Below, in pieces: positions 6,332 to 13,402 of a stretch of 13,402 nucleotides of DNA (positions within the stretch are counted from its first letter, which is position 1; every line of letters begins with the position of its first letter). The DNA comes from Damh-18 sp036275695 (GTDB taxonomy: Bacteria; Patescibacteriota; Minisyncoccia; Phycocordibacterales; UBA918). A program made the translations under genes and the position numbers. Below the pieces are notes generated by a model that did no database searches, was not told where the DNA came from, and saw nothing but the letters and a program-made list of their open reading frames with translations. The stretch spans positions 1 to 13,402 of the forward strand of contig DASUDI010000007.1 of NCBI GenBank assembly GCA_036275695.1. Reading direction: 5' to 3'.

Positions 6332-7876
6332 ATGTTTGTTCATTTTTCAAACCAAAGGTTTCATGCGCGGTATCATTTTGTTTTATTTATTTTTTTGTGG
6401 CTCTTTTTGTCAGTTGGTATAGCACGCGCTGCTGACGTAAGCTTTTCTCCGAGTAGTGGCACCTATACGGTTGGTCAAACATTTACGGTTACCGTTCAGA
6501 CAAATCCACAGGGGAAAGTGGTAAACGCAGTCGAAGCAAAATTAAGTTTTGATAATACGAAACTCTCTGTAACGAATGTGTCAAAGACTGGATCCGCGTT
6601 TTCACTATGGACAGGTGAACCCACCTTTTCCAATACCGCGGGCACGATTGATTTTGGTGGAGGAAGTTTTACACCATTTTCAACACGCTCAAATCTTTTT
6701 TCAGTTACATTTAGGGTCCTTGCAGAAGGCACTGCATCGCTTAAAGTTGTTTCTGCTACGGTTACATCTGCTGATCAGGCAACCTTAGGTACAAATGTCT
6801 ATACAGCACCAGTAAACGCAAGCTTTACACTTGGTGCCGGTACTCCACCACAGCCAGTACCAACACCAGAGCAGCCACCCAAAGAGGTGCCATCGACTGA
6901 GTCGAACGAGAATGAAAATAGTGACGCTGCTATTACATTCGGTGACCCGCCCCGTGCTCCTGAAGCCGGTTCGACAGTATTTCTTGATCCTGAGGTATGG
7001 TACCCGACCAAGGTTGGTGTTTTCACGTGGGATGTTCCTTTTGATGTTGAGGAATTGGCACTTGATATCGCAACATCATCAGATTATGAACCTGAGACAA
7101 AATACGATCCCCCCATTGAACAGATTGCGCTTAATGAAGAAATTATTTCAGATGGTGTTCAGTATCTTACCCTTCAATTTAAGAACCAGGTTGGTTGGGG
7201 AGGTGTTCTTCATCGAAAGATAATGGTAGATACTACTCCGCCACTTCCGTTTACTATTAATGTACGTGCTGGTAACACACAGAGTTCATTCCCCCTCATC
7301 ACCTTCGAAGCGCAGGATGAGACTTCTGGTATAAAGAAATATGAACTAAGCATTGCGGGTGGCGAAAAGATAGAAATCACGCCGGACCAAGCACGCGTCG
7401 GATATCTTTTGAAGGATCTCGAAGATGGTACATACACGGTCAACATCATTGCGTATGACCTTGCAGGGAATAAAATAGAATCATCAACGGCAGTACTCAT
7501 AACGGCGGGCTGGAAGCCACCGGTTGAGGTTGTAGCAGTTACATCAATTTGGGATATATTTAAGGGCAAGAACCTTATAATACTCATACTACTTTGCGCG
7601 CTTATTGGGCAGTTTGCATACCAGCGTAAGACAAGAAAGCTTCAAGAACAGAAAGAACAAAAATTACGCCGCGAAACCAAAGAGATACAAGATCAAATGG
7701 AAAAGATATTTTCAGCGCTTCGTGATGAAATATACGATCAAATAAATGCAATTACTAAAAAAGAACGTCTCTCAAAGAAGGAGCGTGAAGCAGTTGATGG
7801 ACTTAGTCAGGCACTTGAGGTATCCGAGACTCTTATAGAGAAGGAAATAGCGGACGTGAGTAAGATACTTAAATAG
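6332..7876 (+). CDS. Membrane-anchored cohesin protein with cytoplasmic coiled coil
   Basis: This 514-residue protein begins with a signal peptide (about 1-33, cleavage after ARA). A cohesin-type domain (about 35-165) follows, then a Pro/Glu-rich linker (about 167-198). Next come Ig-like extracellular domains (about 200-300 and 302-395, the second with TPPLPFTIN and YDLAGN motifs typical of Ig-like repeats). A single membrane helix lies at about 413-430, followed by a basic stop (RKTRK) and a charged C-terminal helix rich in Glu, Lys, Gln and Arg, probably a coiled coil, to residue 514. The predicted topology is cohesin outside and coiled coil inside. In cellulosomes cohesins bind dockerins; here the nearest dockerin ends 550 bases upstream. 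It may therefore anchor that protein at the cell surface (inference). The gene starts 3 bases after hsp20, with no Shine-Dalgarno, suggesting coupled translation. Confidence 0.85.
   Translation: MFVHFSNQRFHARYHFVLFIFLWLFLSVGIARAADVSFSPSSGTYTVGQTFTVTVQTNPQGKVVNAVEAKLSFDNTKLSVTNVSKTGSAFSLWTGEPTFSNTAGTIDFGGGSFTPFSTRSNLFSVTFRVLAEGTASLKVVSATVTSADQATLGTNVYTAPVNASFTLGAGTPPQPVPTPEQPPKEVPSTESNENENSDAAITFGDPPRAPEAGSTVFLDPEVWYPTKVGVFTWDVPFDVEELALDIATSSDYEPETKYDPPIEQIALNEEIISDGVQYLTLQFKNQVGWGGVLHRKIMVDTTPPLPFTINVRAGNTQSSFPLITFEAQDETSGIKKYELSIAGGEKIEITPDQARVGYLLKDLEDGTYTVNIIAYDLAGNKIESSTAVLITAGWKPPVEVVAVTSIWDIFKGKNLIILILLCALIGQFAYQRKTRKLQEQKEQKLRRETKEIQDQMEKIFSALRDEIYDQINAITKKERLSKKEREAVDGLSQALEVSETLIEKEIADVSKILK
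6434..6826 (+). other. Cohesin-type domain
   Basis: Residues about 35-165 show the cohesin pattern. It opens with VSFSPSSGTYTVGQTFTVTVQ, followed by VNAVEAKLSFDNTKLSV (near 59-76), a short GTIDFGGGSF strand, NLFSVTFRVLAEGTASLKV, and a final TFTL-like strand. The V-x-A-x-E-x-x-L-x-F/Y-D-x-x-x-L-x-V core is characteristic of the family. The borders are approximate. Confidence 0.8.
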
Positions 7877-7917
7877 TCACAATATACTACCGTATAAGAA
7901 TCCATCAATCCACAGTC

Positions 7918-7949
7918 ATACCCCGTAAAACTAAGTGTTTACGGGGTAT
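7918..7949 (+). terminator. 12-bp hairpin after the cohesin gene, no U-tract
   Basis: Bases 7918-7929 and 7938-7949 are a perfect 12-base inverted repeat (ATACCCCGTAAA / TTTACGGGGTAT) with an 8-base loop. It lies 41 bases after the stop at 7876. It is a candidate terminator for the hsp20-cohesin transcript, but no T-run follows, so it may instead be an operator or RNA-stabilising hairpin. Its right arm overlaps a TATAAT. Confidence 0.5.
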
Positions 7950-7952
7950 AAT
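7947..7952 (+). promoter_or_regulatory. Possible -10 (TATAAT) for the giant surface protein gene
   Basis: A consensus TATAAT lies 47 bases before the ATG at 8000 and would give a leader of about 40 bases, unlike the leaderless pattern of the other genes here. It shares three bases with the right arm of the preceding hairpin. No convincing -35 is present, partly because the hairpin occupies that position. Confidence 0.4.
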
Positions 7953-7958
7953 TATGAT

Positions 7959-7986
7959 TGAGCCGTACTCTATTTTGTTCGGCTCA
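7959..7986 (+). other. Leader hairpin upstream of the giant gene
   Basis: TGAGCCG (7959-7965) and CGGCTCA (7980-7986) can form a 7-bp stem with a 14-base loop. It ends 13 bases before the ATG at 8000, within the predicted leader RNA. It could influence translation or serve as a weak terminator; no T-run follows. Confidence 0.4.
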
Positions 7987-7999
7987 GTTTCTAGTGCTG

Positions 8000-10900
8000 A
8001 TGAGATATTTATCTCAAAAAAACAGGGAAATTAAAAAAATATCTTTATTTACAGCGATAAAATTGAGAACGTGGAGTTTTATTAGTGGTAGAAACAATGA
8101 ATTCTTAAAGACGTCCCACTTTATACCGCACCAGTCCCTGTTGCGTAACCGTATTGTTTGTAAGTTATTTCTGAGAAAGTTTGTAACGATTACGATACTG
8201 GTAAGTGTTCTATCCATCACTTCTGTGGCTGAGTCAAGTATTTCTGAATTACGGAAACAGGAGCGTATTATTGTTGTTCCTGAACATGTCGAAGCACCTA
8301 TGTGGCACAATGCTCCGGCAACGCTTATTCGAGATGTGAACGAGCAAGGAATTTATCAAAATTTTTCTCGACAAAATTCTACGTACTACGACGGAAGTGA
8401 GCCGCGTACTGAAAGCGCTGATTTAGAATCACAAAACAGTAACAGTGAAGCCCTTGATACTGATACTGATGTTACTCAGAAAGCACCATCTGAATCTGCT
8501 CAGACTACAAGCCCTGTGGTTGAGACTAATTTAGAGGGCGCTGCTGAAGATGGGGGAAAGAGTCAGGATACTGTTGTCGAACCTGCTCAAGAAGAAAATG
8601 TCTCTGAATCTGCGCAAAATATTGTTTCATACGTACAGACAATACAGAAGTCTTTTTCTTATTTTTTTACACATACCACGTTTGCGCAAGAGGCAGTGAA
8701 TACCCCAGATGATGTTAGTGTGCCAATACTTGTGGGTAACGAAGCAGAAAACGTCGCCCGTGAAGATACGTCCATTCAAGATATACCACACACTGATTTT
8801 CATGATGAAATTTCAGAGGAGTTACAAGCTGAACGCGTTGATGATGTAATTCAAAGTGAAACTGTTCCCGGTGAGGTGCGTGATACTTTCAGTGATGAGA
8901 ATCACGCAACAACATCATCTACCACGAATGATGAACACGAGCCTGTGTACACACCGATTGTAGGTGACTCACTTACCCTAAGTGGTTTTGACATGCCACG
9001 CTTAGAGTCGGGGCAATTCATACGTAACATGCAACTGCGTGTTTCTGTTGGCGCTCTGACTCATATAGACACAGATGATTCAATGCCGTCGCTTGAAGTA
9101 GAATTCACCCTTGGCGAAGGTGTATGGAAAAGTGCGGGCACGATTCTACTTGAGGACGAAATATCAAACGCTCTCAACGGTGGCTATTATCTTTTCGCGT
9201 TACCCAAGATTCGTGACAGTAAGGATCTTGAGAACTTTGAAGTGCGTTTTACCTATGTGGGTGCTGTCGAAGCTATCAAAAATCTTTATGTTGATTCAGC
9301 ATGGCTTGAAATCGATACAGAAATATTTGATCGTGAGGTTTTAAAAAATAGAATTTCAGCGGACAACCTCTCGCATCTGAAAAAATCAGATATATTCACA
9401 CTACTCAGCACCGATACGGATTTCACTAAGGGTGAAGTGCCTCATTTCACCATGCGCTATGAATCACAACGCAATCCTGCTATTCGCTTCATGAGAGAAC
9501 TTTTAGGAAGAAAATTGATTGACGTTCGTTCGTTGGGTGTTACACACGCCAATGTTGGAGTAATGTCAATTACTCCTGATGTACAAGTCGCGCAGGATGG
9601 ACTTATCACGGTGCAGTTTAGTGATGCTGATAGAGAAAAAATGCAACCTGGTGAATATGAAATAGAAATTACAGTCACAGAAGGCGGAAAATTGTTTACT
9701 GATACATTTAATTTTCAGTGGGGAATGCTTGCGCTTAATCCAGATAAGGCAGAATACGCAGTTGGAGAAACCGCGCACCTCTCGTTTGGTGCTTTGACGC
9801 GAAATGGAAATACGCTCTGTGATGCAAATTTGCAATTGTATATTATTGATCCTGAGGAGTATATCAGTGAGGTCTCTGTCACTCAGTCAGGAAAATGTTT
9901 GGGAAATAACGTAACTGAGGTGCCAGATTATCAGGCGTCATTTAGTCCCACGCACGCAGGTACATACACGATGTACCTTGAACGTGTTGATGCAGAAGGT
10001 AATGTGCTCGCGCACACAAGCGATACATTTTTGGTCGCTGAGACACACGATGTTTCAATTACACGAGTTGGTCCGACACGTATTTTCCCACCCGCGCCAT
10101 ACCCAATGACACTTACGGTTGCCGCATCCAGTTCATTTCGTGGAACGGTAACAGAACGAGTCCCTTATACATTTGAAATATTTGATACGGATGCGTCAGT
10201 GCGTGAGGTGGGTGCGTACAAGGAACTCACGTGGGATATTGATATACGCGCAGAAGAAACAAAATCTTTTTCGTATAGTTTTGACGCACCTGATTTGTCG
10301 CCATATTTATATACACTCGGACCTGCGAAAATTGAATCAGTAGGAAAAAATGCACATCTTACTCTGACAGAACCAGCCTCATCAAGTACTCCCAATAGCA
10401 CAAACGCTTCAACAAGTGACATAGCGATACCAGAAACATCTTCTCAATCTTCTGTTATCTATGAAGAGCATAGAGCATGGCAAATTGCATCAGACGCAAC
10501 GGGTAATATGTTGCTCTTCTGGGACGGAACTGGTGGATTGCCGTCTGGTTGGACATGTGTCTCTTGTGTTTCAGGTGATCCGTTTTTCCAAAAGTTTATC
10601 ATGGGAAGTTCTACATATAATGCTGCCACGGGTACCGCCTCACACACCCCGACAGCAAGCGGATCGTATCTTGCTTCATCTGGATCTGCGGTAGAAAACT
10701 TTTCTGGTAGTACAATAAGTGTGACCGCTCACACACATTCCTTTACACCCACGGTCGCATCTGCGTCAAATTTACCGAGCTACCGTCAGTTAAAAGTTAT
10801 TCAATACACCGCAAGCGCGGGAGAACCAGCGAGTATCCCTACGGGTGCAATTGGAATGTTTGATGGTGCGCTCCCTTCAGGGTGGACAGCATATACTGCC

Positions 10901-13402
10901 CAAAATGGGTATTATATTCGAGGTGAAAATACTCCGGGGACCACAGGCGGTTCAAACACCCATACGCACAGTGTTACCGGCACATCAGGAACGGCGGGTG
11001 GATCAACGGTGGGTAATCGCGGTGGCGGCACACAAGCAAATGGTGCTCCCGCAGGGCATACACACACCATAAGTACTACAACACTTTCCGTAAGCAATGA
11101 GCCTCCATATCGAGAAGTTGTACTTGCAAAATTGAACGCAACATCCTCACCACAAAATGATCTCATTACCATGTGGACTGATAGTGTCCCCACGAGTTGG
11201 ATTGATGTTTCAACAAATGGCTCATCCGCGTTTAGTCGAAAGATACTTAAAGTCGCATCAGGATACGGAGCGACGGGTGGGTCGGTTACGCACAACCATG
11301 CAAATATTTCAAATATAATTTCGTCGGGTTCAAGTGGTACGCTCGTCTCGGGCAGAACAGGGTCCGCGGGGTCTTCCTTCACACACACGCACTCCGTGAG
11401 CGTTTCTAATTTTAGTGTAAGTAATAATCTTCCTCCAACGATAACGGTGATCATAGGTAAACGACAGGGCGATAATCCTCTTTTTGCGCAACAGTCATAT
11501 CGCTGGTACGCAAATACCAATGCGCAAACACCTACCGATCCATGGCCAGCAGGCGCAACTAATATCGTAGAAGCAGAGCCAATTACTGCCACATCCACTC
11601 CTCTTAAATTTGGTGATATCGCGCGCCTGCGCATGAATGTATCGGTTGCAAATGCGACAGCAACCATTGCGAGTACATCAGTTAAATTACAGTACGCATC
11701 TACTACGGGCACGTGCGCGTCGGCTTCTGTATGGAATTATGTTGGATCCGCGACAAGTTCAGCGATATGGAAGGGGTACAATAATTCACTTGTTTCAGAT
11801 CATGGAACATTAAGTACCACAACGCTCGCAACTTCTACGGTATTAGAATCATATGAGGAAAATGGTTATTCAGCGCTTATACCAAATCAAATTCGTGTAG
11901 GAAAGGTAGGTGAATGGGATTTTGTTTTGCAACAAAACGGTGCGTATCCAGGTGCGACATACTGCTTTAGACTTGTGACTGCAAATGGAAGTCCTTTCAA
12001 TTCGTACATAACGTACCCGACATTGCTAACGAATCGCGCGCCAGTGTCACCAACCGTATCAAAGCTCTTTGATAATGAAAAAATTGCATCAACAACACCA
12101 TGGTTTGAGTTTGTATCAACCGATCCTGAGTCACAGGATATCACCTACCAGATACAGATTGATAATGATTATGATTTCTCATCTACGGTGAGTGATCATA
12201 ATTCTGCAAGTAACGGCACACTTTTTGAAAACCTCATCACCCCATCAGATAAAGACCCGTTCACCTCAGGACAACTCATACGATATAAGTCAAATACGAC
12301 TTTGACCAACGGGGTGACTTACTGGATACGTGTACGTGGGAAAGATCCAAGTGGTTCCAATGTGTGGGGTGATTGGTCAGCAGCACGTAGTTTTACCATA
12401 GATACTTCACTCACGGTATCTGCGTGGCATCAGACCACAAGAGAACAATTTTCTACAGACACACTTTCAGGAGTGACCGCGGTTATTTCCAATCAGGTTC
12501 AATTGATTTCTGGATCAACAACGGGAAGCATGGTGACTAGTGCGATTCGTTTTAATGATGGTAGTAAAGGTAACGCGTGGGATTCGCTTTCGTGGAGCGA
12601 TACTGAGACTGTGGGAGATATAAAGTATCATATTGAGTACTACAATGGTTCTGCGTGGCAACAAATTTCAGACTCCGTCCTTTCAGGAAATGTCACGGGA
12701 TTTGATACGTCACCAGTATCACTACTTGGTCTCGATACAGGTACCTACGGTACAATTCGTATTGTTGCTGATTTTACAGATAGTGGTGGTTCGCCCTCAC
12801 TGCAAGACGTGACCGTAAGTTGGGGTTATCGAGTGAGTACCCCCGAGACACCAAAACCATTTGCAAATGAGAAAGTTGGTACCACAACACCAAGTTTTCA
12901 ATTCAGCGCAAGTGACCCGCAAGGTGATAGTCTCACGTATCAAATTTCATGGTCTACGAGCAATCTCTTTACATCCTCCACAACACGTACTTCAGATGCG
13001 CACGCGGGATTTGTAAATATAAATCAAGGAGGTGATCTTGACCCTTTTAATACGGGTAACAGTATACGATTTACGGTGCAGTCAAGTGACACATTGACCA
13101 ATAACACAACCTACTGGTGGCGTGTCCGCGCAAAAGATCCCGCAGGAAGTAACGCGTGGTCACTCTGGTCAAGTGCGCAAAGTTTTACGGTTGATACGAC
13201 GGTCATTGTTTCGACATGGTTCCAGACGACACAACAACAATTTGCAACCAATATACTTTCAGGTACAAAAGCACTTTCGAGCAATGTACTCGCGGTGGCT
13301 ACAACCGCATCTGAAGCAATGGTAGTGTACGGTGAAGGTGTCCAAACTGAACCAAAATATCGCACGTGGGATGGTAGTGCGTGGAGTAGTCAGGGGTCAC
13401 TT
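8000..13402 (+). CDS. Giant surface protein with phage-tail-collar-like and Fn3-like modules (partial)
   Basis: The frame stays open from the ATG at 8000 to the window edge (1,801 codons, no stop), so the C terminus is missing. A basic N-terminal region of about 60 residues precedes one hydrophobic helix (about 61-77), a signal anchor or a long signal peptide with a VAE site. An acidic Ser/Thr/Glu/Asp-rich stalk covers about 100-318. A jelly-roll-like beta domain follows (about 320-441), then Ig/macroglobulin-like domains (about 510-830; one begins LNPDKAEYAVGE at 579). Three tail-collar-like modules with HxH motifs span 837-1160. A beta domain containing SYRWYAN and YCFRL follows (about 1167-1343). 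Tandem Fn3-containing units start at 1346. No catalytic motif is visible. The likely role is adhesion or contact (inference). In-frame alternative starts are TTG 7958 and GTG 7994; ATG 8000 is preferred. No Shine-Dalgarno is seen. Confidence 0.87.
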   Translation, partial: MRYLSQKNREIKKISLFTAIKLRTWSFISGRNNEFLKTSHFIPHQSLLRNRIVCKLFLRKFVTITILVSVLSITSVAESSISELRKQERIIVVPEHVEAPMWHNAPATLIRDVNEQGIYQNFSRQNSTYYDGSEPRTESADLESQNSNSEALDTDTDVTQKAPSESAQTTSPVVETNLEGAAEDGGKSQDTVVEPAQEENVSESAQNIVSYVQTIQKSFSYFFTHTTFAQEAVNTPDDVSVPILVGNEAENVAREDTSIQDIPHTDFHDEISEELQAERVDDVIQSETVPGEVRDTFSDENHATTSSTTNDEHEPVYTPIVGDSLTLSGFDMPRLESGQFIRNMQLRVSVGALTHIDTDDSMPSLEVEFTLGEGVWKSAGTILLEDEISNALNGGYYLFALPKIRDSKDLENFEVRFTYVGAVEAIKNLYVDSAWLEIDTEIFDREVLKNRISADNLSHLKKSDIFTLLSTDTDFTKGEVPHFTMRYESQRNPAIRFMRELLGRKLIDVRSLGVTHANVGVMSITPDVQVAQDGLITVQFSDADREKMQPGEYEIEITVTEGGKLFTDTFNFQWGMLALNPDKAEYAVGETAHLSFGALTRNGNTLCDANLQLYIIDPEEYISEVSVTQSGKCLGNNVTEVPDYQASFSPTHAGTYTMYLERVDAEGNVLAHTSDTFLVAETHDVSITRVGPTRIFPPAPYPMTLTVAASSSFRGTVTERVPYTFEIFDTDASVREVGAYKELTWDIDIRAEETKSFSYSFDAPDLSPYLYTLGPAKIESVGKNAHLTLTEPASSSTPNSTNASTSDIAIPETSSQSSVIYEEHRAWQIASDATGNMLLFWDGTGGLPSGWTCVSCVSGDPFFQKFIMGSSTYNAATGTASHTPTASGSYLASSGSAVENFSGSTISVTAHTHSFTPTVASASNLPSYRQLKVIQYTASAGEPASIPTGAIGMFDGALPSGWTAYTAQNGYYIRGENTPGTTGGSNTHTHSVTGTSGTAGGSTVGNRGGGTQANGAPAGHTHTISTTTLSVSNEPPYREVVLAKLNATSSPQNDLITMWTDSVPTSWIDVSTNGSSAFSRKILKVASGYGATGGSVTHNHANISNIISSGSSGTLVSGRTGSAGSSFTHTHSVSVSNFSVSNNLPPTITVIIGKRQGDNPLFAQQSYRWYANTNAQTPTDPWPAGATNIVEAEPITATSTPLKFGDIARLRMNVSVANATATIASTSVKLQYASTTGTCASASVWNYVGSATSSAIWKGYNNSLVSDHGTLSTTTLATSTVLESYEENGYSALIPNQIRVGKVGEWDFVLQQNGAYPGATYCFRLVTANGSPFNSYITYPTLLTNRAPVSPTVSKLFDNEKIASTTPWFEFVSTDPESQDITYQIQIDNDYDFSSTVSDHNSASNGTLFENLITPSDKDPFTSGQLIRYKSNTTLTNGVTYWIRVRGKDPSGSNVWGDWSAARSFTIDTSLTVSAWHQTTREQFSTDTLSGVTAVISNQVQLISGSTTGSMVTSAIRFNDGSKGNAWDSLSWSDTETVGDIKYHIEYYNGSAWQQISDSVLSGNVTGFDTSPVSLLGLDTGTYGTIRIVADFTDSGGSPSLQDVTVSWGYRVSTPETPKPFANEKVGTTTPSFQFSASDPQGDSLTYQISWSTSNLFTSSTTRTSDAHAGFVNINQGGDLDPFNTGNSIRFTVQSSDTLTNNTTYWWRVRAKDPAGSNAWSLWSSAQSFTVDTTVIVSTWFQTTQQQFATNILSGTKALSSNVLAVATTASEAMVVYGEGVQTEPKYRTWDGSAWSSQGSL
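10508..11479 (+). repeat. Three phage-tail-collar-like modules in tandem
   Basis: Each module of about 100 residues follows the same order: a W/F-D-G-x-L-P-S-G-W-like opening, a Gly-rich stretch with H-x-H motifs, and a closing N-x-P-P-Y-R-x-V-like strand. Module 1 (837 on) has HTP then HTH at 911-913 and ends LPSYRQLKV. Module 2 (949 on) has HTH at 988-990 and 1020-1022 and ends EPPYREVVL. Module 3 (1053 on) has HNH at 1098-1100 and HTH at 1129-1131 and ends LPPTITVII. This resembles collar and tip domains of phage tail fibres, where HxH motifs bind iron. Module 1 also has a CxxC at 853-856. Confidence 0.75.
12035..13402 (+). repeat. Tandem Fn3-containing units of about 264 residues (second one cut)
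   Basis: Unit 1 begins near 12035 and unit 2 near 12830. Matching landmarks are NEKIASTTP / NEKVGTTTP, LTYQI-type strands, DPFTSG / DPFNTG, YWIRVRGKDPSGSN / YWWRVRAKDPAGSN, SFTIDT / SFTVDT and SAWHQTT / STWFQTT. The last pair is 792 bases apart. Each unit is a Fn3-like domain followed by a second beta domain containing NGSAW or DGSAW. Unit 2 runs off the window. Confidence 0.85.

Noticed and set aside
731..7876. Use of a recoded genetic code (TGA as glycine, as in Gracilibacteria)
   Set aside because: All long frames are complete under the standard code and contain no in-frame TGA, so there is no sign of recoding despite the lack of TGA stops.
3895..7876. A true cellulosome with degradative enzymes
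   Set aside because: The cohesin and dockerin modules are present, but no glycoside hydrolase, esterase, protease or carbohydrate-binding domain is recognisable in any gene of the window.
7954..8034. A 26-codon ORF starting at ATG 7954, directly after the TATAAT
   Set aside because: It begins only one base after the -10 hexamer, too close for a leaderless start. It overlaps the giant gene's start in another frame, and the peptide has no features.
10508..11479. A prophage remnant as the source of the tail-collar-like modules
   Set aside because: The modules are in frame inside a much larger cellular surface protein, and no other phage gene, integrase or attachment site is seen nearby.
10912..11712. 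A 266-codon open frame on the minus strand
   Set aside because: It lies wholly antisense to the giant gene across the HxH repeat region. Its protein is an uneven Val/Pro/Cys-rich mix with no recognisable domain, and the plus-strand frame has clear motifs.

Overview
The window looks like the chromosome of a Patescibacteria (CPR) bacterium, probably within the Paceibacteria/Parcubacteria group. This rests on the style of the proteins: secreted multidomain proteins rich in Ser/Thr/Gly, an LTDFSIL-type dockerin, a QIASDA-type surface protein, and almost no enzymes. It is inference, because no rRNA or other phylogenetic marker is present. The standard genetic code fits, since the long frames contain no in-frame TGA. 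All genes run on the + strand and are tightly packed, with no gap over about 125 bases. I saw no tRNA, insertion sequence or CRISPR.

Layout. (1) 2-619 is the C-terminal end of a secreted beta-rich protein, closed by a strong intrinsic terminator at 640-673. (2) 731-3838 holds a DUF916-like membrane-anchored surface protein, a small two-TM coiled-coil protein, and a tandem pair of exported FGE-sulfatase/C-type-lectin-fold paralogues that share eight cysteines but lack the FGE catalytic cysteines. (3) 3895-7876 holds a secreted protein ending in a type I dockerin, an Hsp20-family chaperone, and a membrane-anchored protein with an N-terminal cohesin and a cytoplasmic coiled coil. (4) 8000 to the window end is one open frame of at least 1,801 codons encoding a giant surface protein. 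It has an acidic stalk, beta-sandwich domains, three consecutive phage-tail-collar-like modules with HxH motifs, and tandem Fn3-like units. It has no stop inside the window.

How the parts may work together (inference). Nearly everything except Hsp20 is predicted to be exported or membrane-bound, so this is a cell-surface assembly locus. The dockerin protein and the membrane-anchored cohesin are obvious candidates for a non-cellulosomal docking pair. The giant protein, with modules otherwise typical of phage tail-fibre tips, is a candidate adhesin for host or substrate contact.

Regulation. Five starts (731, 1816, 3035, 3895, 5864) have a -10-like hexamer ending only 6-8 bases before the ATG, no clear -35 and no Shine-Dalgarno, which suggests leaderless transcription. 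All eight complete stops are TAG (5) or TAA (3), none TGA.
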